From Enterobacter asburiae (GTDB taxonomy: Bacteria; Pseudomonadota; Gammaproteobacteria; Enterobacterales; Enterobacteriaceae): 64,000 nucleotides of DNA. Made by a program: the position numbers and the translations under genes. A model generated the notes under the pieces. The model did not search any database. It saw nothing but the letters and a program-made list of their open reading frames with translations, and was not told the DNA's origin. The stretch covers positions 124,001 to 188,000 of the forward strand of contig NZ_VRKN01000008.1 in assembly GCF_008080435.1 (NCBI RefSeq). Reading direction: 5' to 3'. Position 1 is the stretch's first letter. Each line of letters opens with the position of its first letter. This document shows positions 1-10,761 of the stretch, one piece after another.

Positions 1-891
1 GGCCGCGAAATCAGCGCCTTTGTTCAGCTCTTCCAGTACCGCTTTGGCATCAGCCTCGGTCTTCGTCTGGATCACGCTGTAACGGTTACGCTGCGGCTGA
101 GTGAATTGATCCTGATGCTGATCGTAGTAAGACTGGATTTCCGCATCAGACGCGGTTTCCTGCAGCGCGGCTGCATCCAGCTTGATGTAGCTCACACGGA
201 ACTGCTCTGGAGAAACAAAGGAATTCTTGTTCTGCTCGTACCAGGCGTTAACGTCAGCGTCGCTCACCTGCTGTTTCGCCGCCAGGGCGTTCACATCAAT
301 GGTTGCTTCGCGTACAACGCGCTGCTGTGCCACCAGCGCGGCCAGTTCGTCCGTTTCACCTTTGAGCATGAAATCAGTGCCCACGACGGCATTGATGAGT
401 TGCTGGGTTGTCAGCTGGTTACGCAGCGCCTGAGCGTACTGATCGGCCGTCATCCCCATCTGGTTGACGATACTGTTGTAACGCGCGTTGTCGAATTTAC
501 CGTTAGACTGGAAGGCCTGCGTGGAGAAGATGGCTTTTTTCACCTGCTCATCACTGATGCCAAGGCCCAGTTTTTTGGCATACTGATCCAGCAGCGCTTC
601 GTCGATAAGACGGTTCAGTGTCTGTTGGCGCAGGGTCTTCATGTACCCTTCGTTCGCCGCCAGTTCAGAGAATTGGTCGCCCAGCTGTTGCTGCATACGG
701 TTACGTTCACCGGCAAAAGCATTCTCGAACTGACCACGGCTGATTTCCTGGCCATTCACTTTTGCGGCATAGTTTGCGCCACCGCCAATAAGGTAACTGC
801 TCACGCCGGTCAATATGAACGACACGATAATGATACCGAAAATAATCTTGAGCACGAGACTGTTAGCAGCCGTGCGTAAGCTGTCCATCAT
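1..891 (-). CDS. ppiD: PpiD, periplasmic folding chaperone (N-terminal part, runs off window)
   Basis: Only the first 297 codons are present; the gene continues beyond base 1. PpiD is an inner-membrane-anchored SurA-like chaperone with an inactive parvulin domain that works near the SecYEG exit. The visible protein has a short cytoplasmic start (MMDSLRTAAN), one membrane anchor at about residues 12-34 and a SurA_N-like helical region that follows. The parvulin domain would begin near the cut end. The start at 891 gives the double Met seen in E. coli PpiD, with a GGAG-type ribosome site about 12 bases upstream. It lies downstream of hupB on the same strand, separated from it by a terminator. 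Identification rests on close recalled similarity to E. coli PpiD. Confidence 0.95.
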   Translation of the reverse strand, partial: MMDSLRTAANSLVLKIIFGIIIVSFILTGVSSYLIGGGANYAAKVNGQEISRGQFENAFAGERNRMQQQLGDQFSELAANEGYMKTLRQQTLNRLIDEALLDQYAKKLGLGISDEQVKKAIFSTQAFQSNGKFDNARYNSIVNQMGMTADQYAQALRNQLTTQQLINAVVGTDFMLKGETDELAALVAQQRVVREATIDVNALAAKQQVSDADVNAWYEQNKNSFVSPEQFRVSYIKLDAAALQETASDAEIQSYYDQHQDQFTQPQRNRYSVIQTKTEADAKAVLEELNKGADFAA

Positions 892-1041
892 GGTGTAACA
901 ACACTCCGCTGTAGGTGACTGGTTACCTGACGCTGACGGAAAATCCTGCCCGTCGCGCGTGAAGGCGTATTGTGACAAGAAAACGGGGCGATTGTCAGCC
1001 CACAACTCGCATAAACTCGCACAAATCAGGTCTGGACAAAC

Positions 1042-1068
1042 AAAAAAGGCACATCAAATGATGCGCCC
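1042..1068 (-). terminator. Rho-independent terminator after hupB
   Basis: On the minus strand GGCGCATC pairs with GATGTGCC (one G-U pair) around a four-base ATTT loop and is followed by six T. It lies 36 bases past the hupB stop codon and separates hupB from ppiD. Confidence 0.8.
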
Positions 1069-1103
1069 TTGTACTTTCCGGCTTCCCTGAAACGGGAAAG
1101 CAA

Positions 1104-1376
1104 TCAGTTTACTGCGTCTTTCAGCGCTTTACCTGCACGGAAACCTGGCACTTTAGCAGCAGCAATGGTGATCTCTTTACCGGTCTGAGGGTTGCGGCCA
1201 GTACGGGCAGCACGCTCTTTAACAGCAAAAGTACCGAAGCCTACCAGTGCAACGTCGTCTCCAGCCTGCAGAGATTCAGTAACAGAAGCAATTAATGCAT
1301 CTAACGCACGTCCAGCTGCAGCTTTAGAAATATCAGCACCAGCAGCAATTTTGTCAATCAGTTGAGATTTATTCAC
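1104..1376 (-). CDS. hupB: DNA-binding protein HU-beta
   Basis: HU-beta forms the HU heterodimer with HupA, bends DNA non-specifically and compacts the nucleoid. The 90-residue length and sequence are almost those of E. coli HU-beta. The N-terminal helical dimerisation part (about 1-45) is followed by the beta-arm segment with GRNPQTG at about 61-67, whose proline intercalates into the minor groove, and the C-terminal helix ends in KDAVN. A GAGAGGAAGAG purine tract precedes the ATG. The gene is flanked by its own promoter region (1377-1517) and terminator, so it is likely monocistronic, downstream of lon as in E. coli. Confidence 0.98.
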   Translation of the reverse strand: MNKSQLIDKIAAGADISKAAAGRALDALIASVTESLQAGDDVALVGFGTFAVKERAARTGRNPQTGKEITIAAAKVPGFRAGKALKDAVN

Positions 1377-1440
1377 TGTTCTCTTCCTCTCTTTATAATT
1401 TATATCGCGCCTGAATCCTTCACAACGCGACCGCGCAGCA

Positions 1441-1469
1441 GTTATATCAGGCCTGCCATGACCTTACAA
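1441..1469 (-). promoter_or_regulatory. Probable sigma-70 promoter of hupB
   Basis: On the minus strand TTGTAA and TATAAC are separated by 17 bases and lie about 65 bases upstream of the hupB ATG. A second, closer hexamer pair (TTGTGA, 15 bases, TATAAA at 1399-1404) may be another start; E. coli hupB is known to have several promoters. Assigned from hexamers alone. Confidence 0.6.
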
Positions 1470-1517
1470 CACCCGTTGTTGATGGCTGACCTAATCAGCA
1501 ATCTAAATTAGCTATAC

Positions 1518-1556
1518 AAAAAAAGGCTGGCAAGTGCGAAATGACTTACCAGCCTT
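1518..1556 (-). terminator. Rho-independent terminator after lon
   Basis: GGCTGGTAAGT pairs with ACTTGCCAGCC (one mismatch) on the minus strand and is followed by seven T. It lies 31 bases beyond the lon stop. Confidence 0.85.
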
Positions 1557-1586
1557 ATTTTTATTGACGCTCTTTGCGCGAGGTCA

Positions 1587-3941
1587 CTATTTTGCGGTTA
1601 CAACCTGCATTCCGGAGGGTTCATTCTGCAGTGCGAGACTGAGAACTTCCTCAATTCGCTTCACAGGATGGATCTGCAGATCGGCAATCACGTTGTCCGG
1701 AATCTCTTCCAGATCGCGTTTATTTTCGTAAGGGATCAATACGGTTTTGATCCCACCACGGTGTGCCGCCAGCAGTTTTTCTTTTAAACCACCAATCGGC
1801 AGAACCTGACCACGCAGCGTAATTTCACCGGTCATTGCCACATCGGCACGCACCGGGTTCCCTGTCAGGCAGGAAACCAGAGCGGTACACATGGCAATAC
1901 CCGCGCTTGGGCCATCTTTCGGCGTCGCGCCTTCCGGAACGTGCACGTGGATGTCGCGTTTTTCGTAGAAATCAGGGTTGATACCCAGTTTCTCCGCACG
2001 CGCGCGCACCACGGTCAGCGCCGCCTGGATGGATTCCTGCATCACTTCACCCAGCGAGCCGGTGTAGGTCAGCTTGCCTTTGCCCGGCACACAGGCGGTC
2101 TCGATGGTCAGCAGATCGCCACCCACTTCCGTCCATGCCAGGCCGGTCACCTGACCAACGCGGTTTTCGTTGTCCGCGCGACCGTAGTCGAAGCGCTGAA
2201 CGCCCAGGTACGCATGCAGATTGTCGCCGTTAATCACAATGTGTTTCAGGCTCTTATCCAGCAGCAGCTGTTTCACCGCTTTACGACACAGCTTAGAGAT
2301 TTCACGCTCAAGGCTACGCACGCCCGCTTCACGGGTGTAGTAACGAATGATGCCGATAATCGCGCTGTCCTCGACGGTCAGCTCGTTGGCTTTCAGCGCG
2401 TTACGCTCAATCTGTTTCGGCAGCAGGTGCTGCTTAGCGATGTTCAGCTTCTCATCTTCGGTATAACCGGAGAGACGGATCACTTCCATACGGTCCAGCA
2501 GCGGGGCCGGAATGTTCATGGAGTTGGAGGTCGCCACGAACATCACATCGCTCAGGTCGTAGTCCACTTCCAGGTAGTGATCGCTGAACGCCACGTTCTG
2601 TTCTGGATCAAGCACTTCCAGCAGTGCAGACGCAGGATCGCCACGCATATCCGACGACATCTTGTCGATCTCATCGAGCAGGAACAGTGGGTTTTTAACC
2701 CCCACTTTCGCCATCTTCTGGATCAGTTTACCCGGCATAGAACCGATGTAGGTACGGCGGTGACCGCGGATTTCCGCTTCATCGCGTACACCACCCAGCG
2801 CCATACGGATATACTTACGTCCGGTCGCTTTGGCGATGGACTGACCCAGAGAGGTTTTACCCACCCCCGGCGGTCCTACCAGGCACAGAATTGGGCCTTT
2901 GATTTTGTTTACACGGCTTTGTACCGCGAGGTACTCAAGAATGCGGTCTTTCACGCGTTCCAGGCCGTAGTGGTCGGTATCCAGGATTTCCTGCGCCTGA
3001 CGCAGGTCTTTTTTGACCTTGCTACGGGCGTTCCACGGAACCTGCACCATCCACTCAATGTAGCCGCGTACAACGGTCGCTTCAGCCGACATTGGAGACA
3101 TCATTTTCAGCTTCTGCAGTTCTGCTTCAGCTTTCTCTTTCGCCTCTTTCGGCATCTTCGCCGCGTCGATCTTACGCTTCAGCGCTTCGTTTTCGTCCGG
3201 CGCATCGTCCATCTCACCCAGTTCTTTCTGAATGGCCTTCATTTGCTCATTCAGATAGTACTCACGCTGAGATTTCTCCATCTGCTTTTTCACGCGGTTG
3301 CGAATGCGCTTCTCAACCTGGAGCAGATCGATTTCAGACTCCATCATCGCCATCAGGTATTCCAGACGTTCGTTAACGTCTGACATTTCCAGCACAGACT
3401 GTTTGTCAGCCAGCTTCAGCGGCATGTGTGCAGCGATGGTGTCCGCCAGACGCGCAGGATCGTCGATGCTGTTCAGCGACGTCAGCACTTCTGGTGGGAT
3501 TTTCTTGTTCAGCTTGATATAGCCTTCAAACTGGCTAATCGCGGTGCGAACCAGCACTTCCTGCTCGCGCTCATCAAGCTCAGGCGAATCAAGGTACTCT
3601 GCCTTCGCAGAGAAGTGCTCGCCGTCGTCTGACAGAGTGGTAATACGCGCACGCTGCAGGCCTTCTACCAGCACCTTCACGGTGCCGTCAGGCAGCTTCA
3701 ACATCTGCAAAATAGAGGCCACGGTCCCGACGGTGAAAAGATCGTTTACACCCGGCTCATCCGTTGATGCTTCTTTCTGCGCCACCAGCATGATTTTTTT
3801 ATCATGATCCATGGCGGCTTCGAGGCAACGGATAGATTTTTCCCGCCCTACAAATAAGGGTATGACCATGTGCGGATAAACCACCACATCGCGCAACGGC
3901 AATACGGGGATTTCAATGCGTTCAGAACGCTCAGGATTCAT
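1587..3941 (-). CDS. lon: ATP-dependent protease Lon
   Basis: Lon is the cytoplasmic homohexameric AAA+ serine protease that degrades misfolded proteins and regulators such as SulA and RcsA. The 784 residues equal E. coli Lon. The N-terminal substrate-binding domain spans about 1-300. The AAA+ domain carries Walker A GPPGVGKT near 356-363 and Walker [11 protein letters not shown] near 420. The protease domain has the catalytic serine in [10 protein letters not shown] (Ser679 by length equivalence) and the lysine in [12 protein letters not shown] (Lys722). The start follows a GAGAGAGCTCT purine tract. Lon follows clpX on the same strand, separated by a terminator, and has its own heat-shock-type promoter. 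Confidence 0.99.
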   Translation of the reverse strand: MNPERSERIEIPVLPLRDVVVYPHMVIPLFVGREKSIRCLEAAMDHDKKIMLVAQKEASTDEPGVNDLFTVGTVASILQMLKLPDGTVKVLVEGLQRARITTLSDDGEHFSAKAEYLDSPELDEREQEVLVRTAISQFEGYIKLNKKIPPEVLTSLNSIDDPARLADTIAAHMPLKLADKQSVLEMSDVNERLEYLMAMMESEIDLLQVEKRIRNRVKKQMEKSQREYYLNEQMKAIQKELGEMDDAPDENEALKRKIDAAKMPKEAKEKAEAELQKLKMMSPMSAEATVVRGYIEWMVQVPWNARSKVKKDLRQAQEILDTDHYGLERVKDRILEYLAVQSRVNKIKGPILCLVGPPGVGKTSLGQSIAKATGRKYIRMALGGVRDEAEIRGHRRTYIGSMPGKLIQKMAKVGVKNPLFLLDEIDKMSSDMRGDPASALLEVLDPEQNVAFSDHYLEVDYDLSDVMFVATSNSMNIPAPLLDRMEVIRLSGYTEDEKLNIAKQHLLPKQIERNALKANELTVEDSAIIGIIRYYTREAGVRSLEREISKLCRKAVKQLLLDKSLKHIVINGDNLHAYLGVQRFDYGRADNENRVGQVTGLAWTEVGGDLLTIETACVPGKGKLTYTGSLGEVMQESIQAALTVVRARAEKLGINPDFYEKRDIHVHVPEGATPKDGPSAGIAMCTALVSCLTGNPVRADVAMTGEITLRGQVLPIGGLKEKLLAAHRGGIKTVLIPYENKRDLEEIPDNVIADLQIHPVKRIEEVLSLALQNEPSGMQVVTAK

Positions 3942-4018
3942 AGAGCTCTCTCTTAGTTAGTGTCCGCCAGGTAAGCTGGTCATGTCACTGTGCTTCACAT
4001 AACCATTAACATGTATCC

Positions 4019-4050
4019 AGTATATGGGGATGTTTGCCACACATTCAACG
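4019..4050 (-). promoter_or_regulatory. Sigma-32 type heat-shock promoter of lon
   Basis: The minus strand reads GCGTTGAATG and, after a short spacer, CCCCATATACT. This is close to the known heat-shock promoter of E. coli lon (TTGAA-type -35 and CCCCATnTA-type -10). It lies about 80 bases upstream of the lon start codon. Confidence 0.8.
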
Positions 4051-4062
4051 CTATGAATACGG

Positions 4063-4094
4063 AAAAAGTAAAGGGGAGATAAAATCCCCCCTTT
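4063..4094 (-). terminator. Probable terminator after clpX
   Basis: On the minus strand AAAGGGG pairs with CCCCTTT around an 11-base loop and is followed by AC and five T. It sits between the clpX stop codon and the lon promoter. The U tract is short, so readthrough into lon is possible. Confidence 0.6.
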
Positions 4095-4123
4095 TTGATT
4101 AACTGCTTGTATGATTTGGTGAA

Positions 4124-5398
4124 TTATTCGCCAGATGCCTGCTGTGCTTCTGGTTTGCCGTAAATCAGCAACGGCTTGGTTTGACCGCTAATGACGGACT
4201 CGTCAATCACCACTTTCTCAACGTCTTCCATCGACGGCAGATCGTACATGGTGTCGAGCAGTGCCGCTTCAACAATCGAACGCAGGCCACGGGCACCGGT
4301 TTTACGGATCATCGCTTTCTTGGCAATGGCATCCAGCGCTTCGTCGCGGAATTCCAGATCAACACCTTCCAGATTGAACAGCGCCTGATACTGCTTGGTC
4401 AGCGCATTTTTCGGCTCTTTCAGGATCTGGATCAGCGCGTCTTCGCTCAGCTCATTCAGCGTTGCCACAACCGGCAGACGGCCAATGAATTCAGGGATCA
4501 GACCGAATTTGATCAGATCTTCCGGTTCAACCTGAGACAGCAACTCGCCTTCGTTCGGTTTTTCGGACGTCGATTTCACCGTTGCGCCAAAACCAATGCC
4601 GGAGCCGGTTTCAACACGGTGGGAGATGACTTTATCCAGACCAGCAAACGCACCACCACAGATGAACAGGATCTTGGAGGTATCAACCTGCAGGAACTCC
4701 TGCTGCGGATGTTTACGACCACCCTGTGGCGGAACGGCGGCAACCGTACCTTCGATCAGCTTCAGCAGTGCCTGCTGTACGCCTTCACCCGATACGTCAC
4801 GGGTAATGGACGGGTTGTCTGATTTACGGGAAATCTTGTCGATCTCATCGATGTAAACAATCCCGCGCTGGGCTTTCTGTACGTCGTAGTCGCACTTCTG
4901 CAGCAGTTTCTGGATGATGTTTTCGACGTCCTCACCCACATAACCGGCCTCGGTCAGGGTGGTGGCATCCGCCATAGTGAACGGAACATCGAGCAGACGC
5001 GCCAGGGTTTCAGCCAGCAGCGTTTTACCGGAACCGGTTGGGCCGATCAGCAGAATGTTACTTTTACCCAGTTCTACACCATTGCTGGTGTCGCCGTTAC
5101 GCAGACGTTTGTAGTGGTTATAGACCGCTACCGCCAGCACTTTCTTAGCCTGCTCCTGTCCGATGACGTAGTCATCAAGGTGATGACGAATTTCATGCGG
5201 CGTTGGCAGCGCGCTGCGCTCACGGTGCGGTGCGACTTCTTTAATCTCTTCGCGAATGATGTCGTTACATAAATCGACACATTCGTCGCAGATATACACG
5301 GACGGCCCGGCAATCAGTTTACGCACTTCATGCTGGCTTTTGCCGCAAAAAGAGCAGTACAGCAGTTTGCCCGAACCATCTTTGCGTTTATCTGTCAT
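4124..5398 (-). CDS. clpX: ClpX, ATPase subunit of ClpXP protease
   Basis: ClpX is the AAA+ hexamer that recognises, unfolds and feeds substrates (ssrA-tagged proteins, RpoS with RssB, others) into ClpP. The N-terminal zinc-binding domain shows Cys15, Cys18, Cys37 and Cys40. Walker A is GPTGSGKT near 120-127, Walker B is IVYIDEIDK, and the ClpP-docking IGF loop is seen in [10 protein letters not shown]. The chosen start gives 424 residues, the E. coli length. An upstream in-frame ATG would add 16 unconserved residues, whereas the MTDKRKDG start has an AGAGG ribosome site. Encoded 126 bases downstream of clpP on the same strand, as in other enterobacteria. Confidence 0.98.
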   Translation of the reverse strand: MTDKRKDGSGKLLYCSFCGKSQHEVRKLIAGPSVYICDECVDLCNDIIREEIKEVAPHRERSALPTPHEIRHHLDDYVIGQEQAKKVLAVAVYNHYKRLRNGDTSNGVELGKSNILLIGPTGSGKTLLAETLARLLDVPFTMADATTLTEAGYVGEDVENIIQKLLQKCDYDVQKAQRGIVYIDEIDKISRKSDNPSITRDVSGEGVQQALLKLIEGTVAAVPPQGGRKHPQQEFLQVDTSKILFICGGAFAGLDKVISHRVETGSGIGFGATVKSTSEKPNEGELLSQVEPEDLIKFGLIPEFIGRLPVVATLNELSEDALIQILKEPKNALTKQYQALFNLEGVDLEFRDEALDAIAKKAMIRKTGARGLRSIVEAALLDTMYDLPSMEDVEKVVIDESVISGQTKPLLIYGKPEAQQASGE

Positions 5399-5480
5399 GA
5401 GTCCAAACCTCTTTTTAAGTTCTTTGTGCCGCACATGACGACGCAAATGCCATTCTAAGACGCAAGCTGCATTCAGCAGC

Positions 5481-5508
5481 GTGCCGCCCTACCTTAGTAT
5501 AGCGGCAC
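5481..5508 (-). promoter_or_regulatory. Possible clpX promoter within an inverted repeat
   Basis: In the clpP-clpX gap the minus strand has a TATACT -10-like hexamer (5496-5501) lying inside a seven-base perfect inverted repeat, GTGCCGC (5481-5487) with GCGGCAC (5502-5508). E. coli clpX has a promoter in this interval. No good -35 hexamer at 17 bases was seen. The hairpin could instead attenuate clpP readthrough. Confidence 0.4.
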
Positions 5509-5524
5509 ACTCGCGTCGCGGGCA

Positions 5525-6148
5525 TCAATTACGATGGGTCAACACGGAGTCGACTAAGCCGTACTCAACTGCCTCTGGAGCAGAGAGGAAGCGATCGCGC
5601 TCGGTATCGCGCTCGATCTGCTCGAGTGGTTGACCCGTATGCTGCGCCATGAGTTCATTCATGCGCGCTTTTACTTTCAGAATTTCGCGGGCGTGGATTT
5701 CGATATCCGTCGCCTGCCCCTGGTAACCACCCAGCGGCTGGTGAATCATCACGCGGGAATTTGGCAAGCAGAAACGCTTACCTTTCGCCCCTGCGGTTAG
5801 CAGGAACGCGCCCATAGATGCAGCCTGACCCATACAGATAGTGCTTACATCAGGCTTGATGAATTGCATGGTGTCATAAATGGACATCCCTGCTGTAATC
5901 ACGCCGCCTGGGGAGTTAATGTACAGGTAAATGTCTTTTTCCGGGTTTTCCGCTTCCAGAAACAGCATCTGCGCCACGATCAGGTTAGCCATGTGGTCTT
6001 CCACCTGGCCGGTCAGAAAGATAACGCGTTCCTTGAGCAGACGGGAATAGATATCAAAAGAACGCTCACCACGTGAGGTCTGTTCAATAACCATTGGCAC
6101 CAGAGCCATATGGGGTGCAAAGTTATCTCGTTCGCCACTGTATGACAT
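5525..6148 (-). CDS. clpP: ClpP, proteolytic subunit of ClpXP/ClpAP
   Basis: ClpP forms the double-heptamer serine protease chamber used by ClpX and ClpA. The 207 residues match E. coli. The first 14 residues ([14 protein letters not shown]) form the propeptide removed before ALVPM. The catalytic triad is Ser111 ([10 protein letters not shown]), His136 (MIHQPLGG) and Asp185 (RDTERDRF), all in place. The start is at 6148 because AGGAG lies eight bases upstream and the sequence then matches the family; a longer in-frame extension of 26 residues is not conserved. It is preceded by a heat-shock-type promoter and followed by clpX. Confidence 0.98.
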   Translation of the reverse strand: MSYSGERDNFAPHMALVPMVIEQTSRGERSFDIYSRLLKERVIFLTGQVEDHMANLIVAQMLFLEAENPEKDIYLYINSPGGVITAGMSIYDTMQFIKPDVSTICMGQAASMGAFLLTAGAKGKRFCLPNSRVMIHQPLGGYQGQATDIEIHAREILKVKARMNELMAQHTGQPLEQIERDTERDRFLSAPEAVEYGLVDSVLTHRN

Positions 6149-6242
6149 TTCCGTCTCCTGGATCAAAATTGAAAACACCTGCTGTACTGATTGTAACCTT
6201 ACGGACGGATTATCAGCCAGTCTCATTCATCATGATTACGTA

Positions 6243-6272
6243 CTTATGGGGTTCACAGTGCCCTATTTCAAG
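6243..6272 (-). promoter_or_regulatory. Sigma-32 type heat-shock promoter of clpP
   Basis: The minus strand carries CTTGAA, a 15-base spacer, then CCCCATAAG, a strong fit to the sigma-32 consensus (CTTGAA with 13-17 bases to CCCCATnTA). It is about 95 bases upstream of the clpP start, in agreement with heat-shock control of clpP in E. coli. Confidence 0.8.
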
Positions 6273-6344
6273 CATAACAACCTTTTGTTGTTACGCTAAC
6301 ACTGAAAGGGCGTTTTAGCACTCTTCCAGGGCTGTAGCTGCGAT

Positions 6345-6379
6345 AAAAAAAACCCGCTGCCGCAAGGCAACGGGTTTTC
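6345..6379 (-). terminator. Rho-independent terminator after tig
   Basis: AAACCCGTTGCC pairs with GGCAGCGGGTTT (one G-U pair) around TTGC on the minus strand and runs into eight T. It lies 30 bases past the tig stop codon and separates tig from clpP. Confidence 0.9.
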
Positions 6380-6408
6380 TGTTCAAACTTTAAACCGTTG
6401 GGGCGAAA

Positions 6409-8037
<1,629 letters not shown>

Positions 8038-8355
8038 TCAGGCGATAGTGCCTGCACCGCGACAGGGCGGAGATGCGAAAACCGTATCCTGCAAGCCTTC
8101 CCATTCCTTAATGGTATAGGTATGCAGTGCCAGCGCATGCACGGTCGTGGAGAGTTCTTCCGTCAAGGTGCTGTAGATCAAGCGGTGTCGATTCAGGAAA
8201 CGTTCTCCCGTGAAGCGATCGCTAACCAGAACCACTTTAAAGTGGCTTTCAGAACCTGCCGGCACGTTATGACGATAGCTTTCGTCGACGACTTCGAGGA
8301 ACACAGGGTTGAACGCTGCCCTTAATTTATCTTCTATATGCTCACGTATCATCAT
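8038..8355 (-). CDS. bolA: BolA, stationary-phase morphogene regulator
   Basis: BolA is a small DNA-binding regulator induced at stationary phase and under stress; it alters cell shape, affects biofilm genes and binds Fe-S clusters with monothiol glutaredoxin. The 105 residues match E. coli closely, including the [10 protein letters not shown] and [11 protein letters not shown] segments and the conserved histidines around HALALHTYT. The start is at 8355 ([10 protein letters not shown]) because GGAGGAG lies just upstream; an in-frame extension of 11 residues upstream is not conserved. It is divergent from yajG and has a gearbox-like promoter. Confidence 0.98.
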   Translation of the reverse strand: MMIREHIEDKLRAAFNPVFLEVVDESYRHNVPAGSESHFKVVLVSDRFTGERFLNRHRLIYSTLTEELSTTVHALALHTYTIKEWEGLQDTVFASPPCRGAGTIA

Positions 8356-8660
8356 GAAATTACTCCTCCGACAACGCCAGGATGTCACCCATCCCTTTAA
8401 ATGTTAGCCGCTTTTACCGTTTCCATTACACCTTGACAACAAATATTTAGCTTTCGTCTGATTTTCTCACTCAAACGAATGAAGTTCACTGTGAGACTCA
8501 TACGTTTTGTCATACGCGGACTGGGAAAAACGGTGAACTGGTCAGTTTTCGGACAAGGCGATGAATTTACATGCGTTGACCACTTCCCCTCGCCGTTGGC
8601 GATGTTATGATGGCGACAATTTTTCTCTTTATATGCTTACGATTCGTTGAGAACCCGAAA
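8356..8660. promoter_or_regulatory. bolA-yajG divergent intergenic region
   Basis: This 305-base region separates the divergent genes bolA and yajG. On the minus strand there is a gearbox-type promoter for bolA (8402-8431). A yajG promoter must also be here, but I could not pick a convincing hexamer pair. No coding potential was recognised. Confidence 0.5.
8402..8431 (-). promoter_or_regulatory. Gearbox-type promoter of bolA
   Basis: The minus strand shows GTGTAA, 15 bases, then CGGCTAACA, followed by a TTTAAAGGGATGG stretch that closely follows the E. coli bolA growth-rate-inverse promoter (CGGCTAGTA -10 type). It starts about 47 bases upstream of the ATG. Confidence 0.6.
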
Positions 8661-9239
8661 ATGTTAAAAAAACTCTTCTTTCCGTTGGTAGCCCTTTTTA
8701 TGCTGGCAGGCTGTGCTACCCCGCCTACCACTATTGATGTCTCACCAAAAATCACCCTGCCTCAGCAGGACCCTAGCCTGATGGGCGTCACCGTGAGCAT
8801 TAACGGTGCCGATCAGCGTCAGGATCAGGCGCTGGCAAAAGTGACCCGCGATAACCAGCAGGTTACCCTCACCGCGTCCCGCGACCTGCGCTTCCTGCTC
8901 CAGGAAGTGCTGGAGAAACAGATGACCGCTCGCGGCTATATGATTGGCCCAAGCGGCGCGGTCGATCTCCAGATCATCGTCAACAACCTGTACGCTGACG
9001 TGTCTCAGGGCAACGTGCGCTACAACATCGCGACCAAAGCGGATATCGCCATCATTGCCACCGCGAAGAATGGCAACAAGATGACCAAAAACTACCGCGC
9101 CAGCTACTCTGTTGAAGGTGCGTTCCAGGCCTCCAACCAGAACATTGCTAACGCCGTTAATAGCGTGCTGACCGATACCATCTCCGATATGGCGCAGGAC
9201 ACCAGCATTCACGACTTCATCAAGCAGAACGCGCGTTAA
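8661..9239 (+). CDS. yajG: YajG, outer-membrane lipoprotein of unknown role
   Basis: A 192-residue lipoprotein similar to E. coli YajG. The signal peptide ends in the lipobox LAGC with the lipidated cysteine at residue 18. The residue after it is Ala, so Lol sorting to the outer membrane is expected. The mature part is a YajG-family periplasmic domain. Its biochemical role is not established. The start at 8661 is chosen so that the protein begins with a normal lipoprotein signal (MLKKLFFPLV); an 18-residue upstream extension is not conserved. It precedes ampG on the same strand with a hairpin between them. Confidence 0.93.
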   Translation: MLKKLFFPLVALFMLAGCATPPTTIDVSPKITLPQQDPSLMGVTVSINGADQRQDQALAKVTRDNQQVTLTASRDLRFLLQEVLEKQMTARGYMIGPSGAVDLQIIVNNLYADVSQGNVRYNIATKADIAIIATAKNGNKMTKNYRASYSVEGAFQASNQNIANAVNSVLTDTISDMAQDTSIHDFIKQNAR

Positions 9240-9247
9240 TTCTGCTC

Positions 9248-9277
9248 ACTGACCCGGTGTATCACCGGGTCAGTTTT
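9248..9277 (+). terminator. Perfect 12-bp hairpin between yajG and ampG
   Basis: ACTGACCCGGTG pairs perfectly with CACCGGGTCAGT around a TAT loop and is followed by four T and then ATAAGAATATG, the ampG start. It looks like a terminator or attenuator that ends yajG transcripts and limits ampG expression. Confidence 0.65.
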
Positions 9278-9285
9278 ATAAGAAT

Positions 9286-10761
9286 ATGTCCAGCCATTAC
9301 TTACGCATTTTCCAGCAACCGAAATCAGCGATTCTGCTGATCCTCGGCTTTGCCTCGGGTTTACCCCTCGCACTCACTTCCGGCACGCTTCAGGCGTGGA
9401 TGACGGTTGAGAACATCGATCTTAAAACCATTGGTTTCTTCTCGCTTGTGGGCCAGGCCTATGTCTTTAAGTTCCTGTGGTCTCCGGTCATGGATCGCTA
9501 CACGCCGCCTTTCCTCGGGCGTCGACGCGGCTGGTTAGTGATGACGCAGATCCTGCTGCTGCTGGCCATTGCGGCGATGGGTTTTCTTGAACCCACCACG
9601 CAGCTTCGCTGGATGGCCGCGCTTGCGGTGGTGATTGCCTTCTGTTCCGCCTCTCAGGATATCGTGTTCGACGCCTGGAAGACGGACGTGTTACCTGCGG
9701 AAGAGCGCGGCGCCGGTGCGGCAATCAGCGTGCTGGGCTATCGCCTCGGCATGCTGGTCTCCGGCGGGCTGGCACTGTGGCTGGCCGACCGTTACCTTGG
9801 CTGGCAGGGCATGTACTGGCTGATGGCCGCCCTGCTGATCCCCTGCATTATCGCGACGTTATTCGCGCCCGAACCGAGTGATGTCATCCCGGTTCCCCGC
9901 TCGCTGGAGCAGGCCGTCGCCGAACCGCTTCGTGACTTCTTTGGCCGCAACAACGCCTGGCTGATCCTGTTGCTTATCGTCCTTTATAAGCTGGGCGATG
10001 CCTTTGCCATGAGCCTGACCACCACCTTCCTGATCCGGGGTGTCGGTTTTGACGCCGGTGAAGTGGGTGTGGTGAATAAAACGCTCGGACTGTTTGCGAC
10101 CATTGTCGGCGCGCTTTATGGCGGCGTGCTGATGCAGCGCCTGACGTTGTTTCGCGCGCTGCTGATTTTCGGCATCCTTCAGGGCGTCTCTAACGCAGGC
10201 TACTGGCTGCTGTCGATTACTGACAAACATACGATCAGCATGGCCGCAGCGGTATTCTTCGAAAACCTCTGTGGTGGCATGGGAACAGCGGCGTTTGTCG
10301 CCCTGCTGATGACCCTGTGCAACAAGTCGTTTTCCGCCACACAGTTCGCTCTGCTCTCGGCGCTCTCCGCCGTTGGTCGCGTGTACGTTGGCCCGATTGC
10401 CGGCTGGTTCGTGGAAGCCCACGGCTGGCCAACATTTTATCTCTTCTCGGTCGTGGCTGCCGTGCCGGGAATTTTATTGCTGCTGGTCTGCCGTCAGACG
10501 CTGGAATATACCCAGCGGACAGAACACTTTATGCCGCGCACCGAATATCACCGCGCCTACCGTTTTGCGTTACGTCTGTTAATGGTGGGATGCGTTGCTC
10601 TGGCACTCTGGCTGGTGGTGCTCATTATTAATGTCAGCACGTCACTGACACTCCCCTTCGAAACCCTTCTGCTGGACGCAGGCGCTCTGCTGGCTATCGC
10701 CGGGATCCTGACCGGGGGTCTGCTCGATTTCATGGCGTTGCGTAAAACGCAGATGACCTGA
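9286..10761 (+). CDS. ampG: AmpG, anhydro-muropeptide permease
   Basis: AmpG is the inner-membrane proton-driven MFS-like permease that imports GlcNAc-anhydroMurNAc peptides from wall turnover. In bacteria with an ampR-ampC locus this uptake feeds the signal for beta-lactamase induction; no ampC or ampR is in this window. The 491-residue length equals E. coli AmpG. There are about 12-14 hydrophobic segments, with conserved stretches near the start (FASGLPLALTSGTL) and middle (LIVLYKLGDAF). The ATG at 9286 has only a weak AAG upstream, and the yajG hairpin ends eight bases before it, which suggests low translation or coupling. Confidence 0.97.
   Translation: MSSHYLRIFQQPKSAILLILGFASGLPLALTSGTLQAWMTVENIDLKTIGFFSLVGQAYVFKFLWSPVMDRYTPPFLGRRRGWLVMTQILLLLAIAAMGFLEPTTQLRWMAALAVVIAFCSASQDIVFDAWKTDVLPAEERGAGAAISVLGYRLGMLVSGGLALWLADRYLGWQGMYWLMAALLIPCIIATLFAPEPSDVIPVPRSLEQAVAEPLRDFFGRNNAWLILLLIVLYKLGDAFAMSLTTTFLIRGVGFDAGEVGVVNKTLGLFATIVGALYGGVLMQRLTLFRALLIFGILQGVSNAGYWLLSITDKHTISMAAAVFFENLCGGMGTAAFVALLMTLCNKSFSATQFALLSALSAVGRVYVGPIAGWFVEAHGWPTFYLFSVVAAVPGILLLLVCRQTLEYTQRTEHFMPRTEYHRAYRFALRLLMVGCVALALWLVVLIINVSTSLTLPFETLLLDAGALLAIAGILTGGLLDFMALRKTQMT

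Noticed and set aside
1941-3383. A 480-codon open frame antisense to lon
   Set aside because: It mirrors the conserved lon gene, its product is His/Phe/Arg-rich with no family resemblance, and it has no ribosome site. It is a codon-bias shadow.
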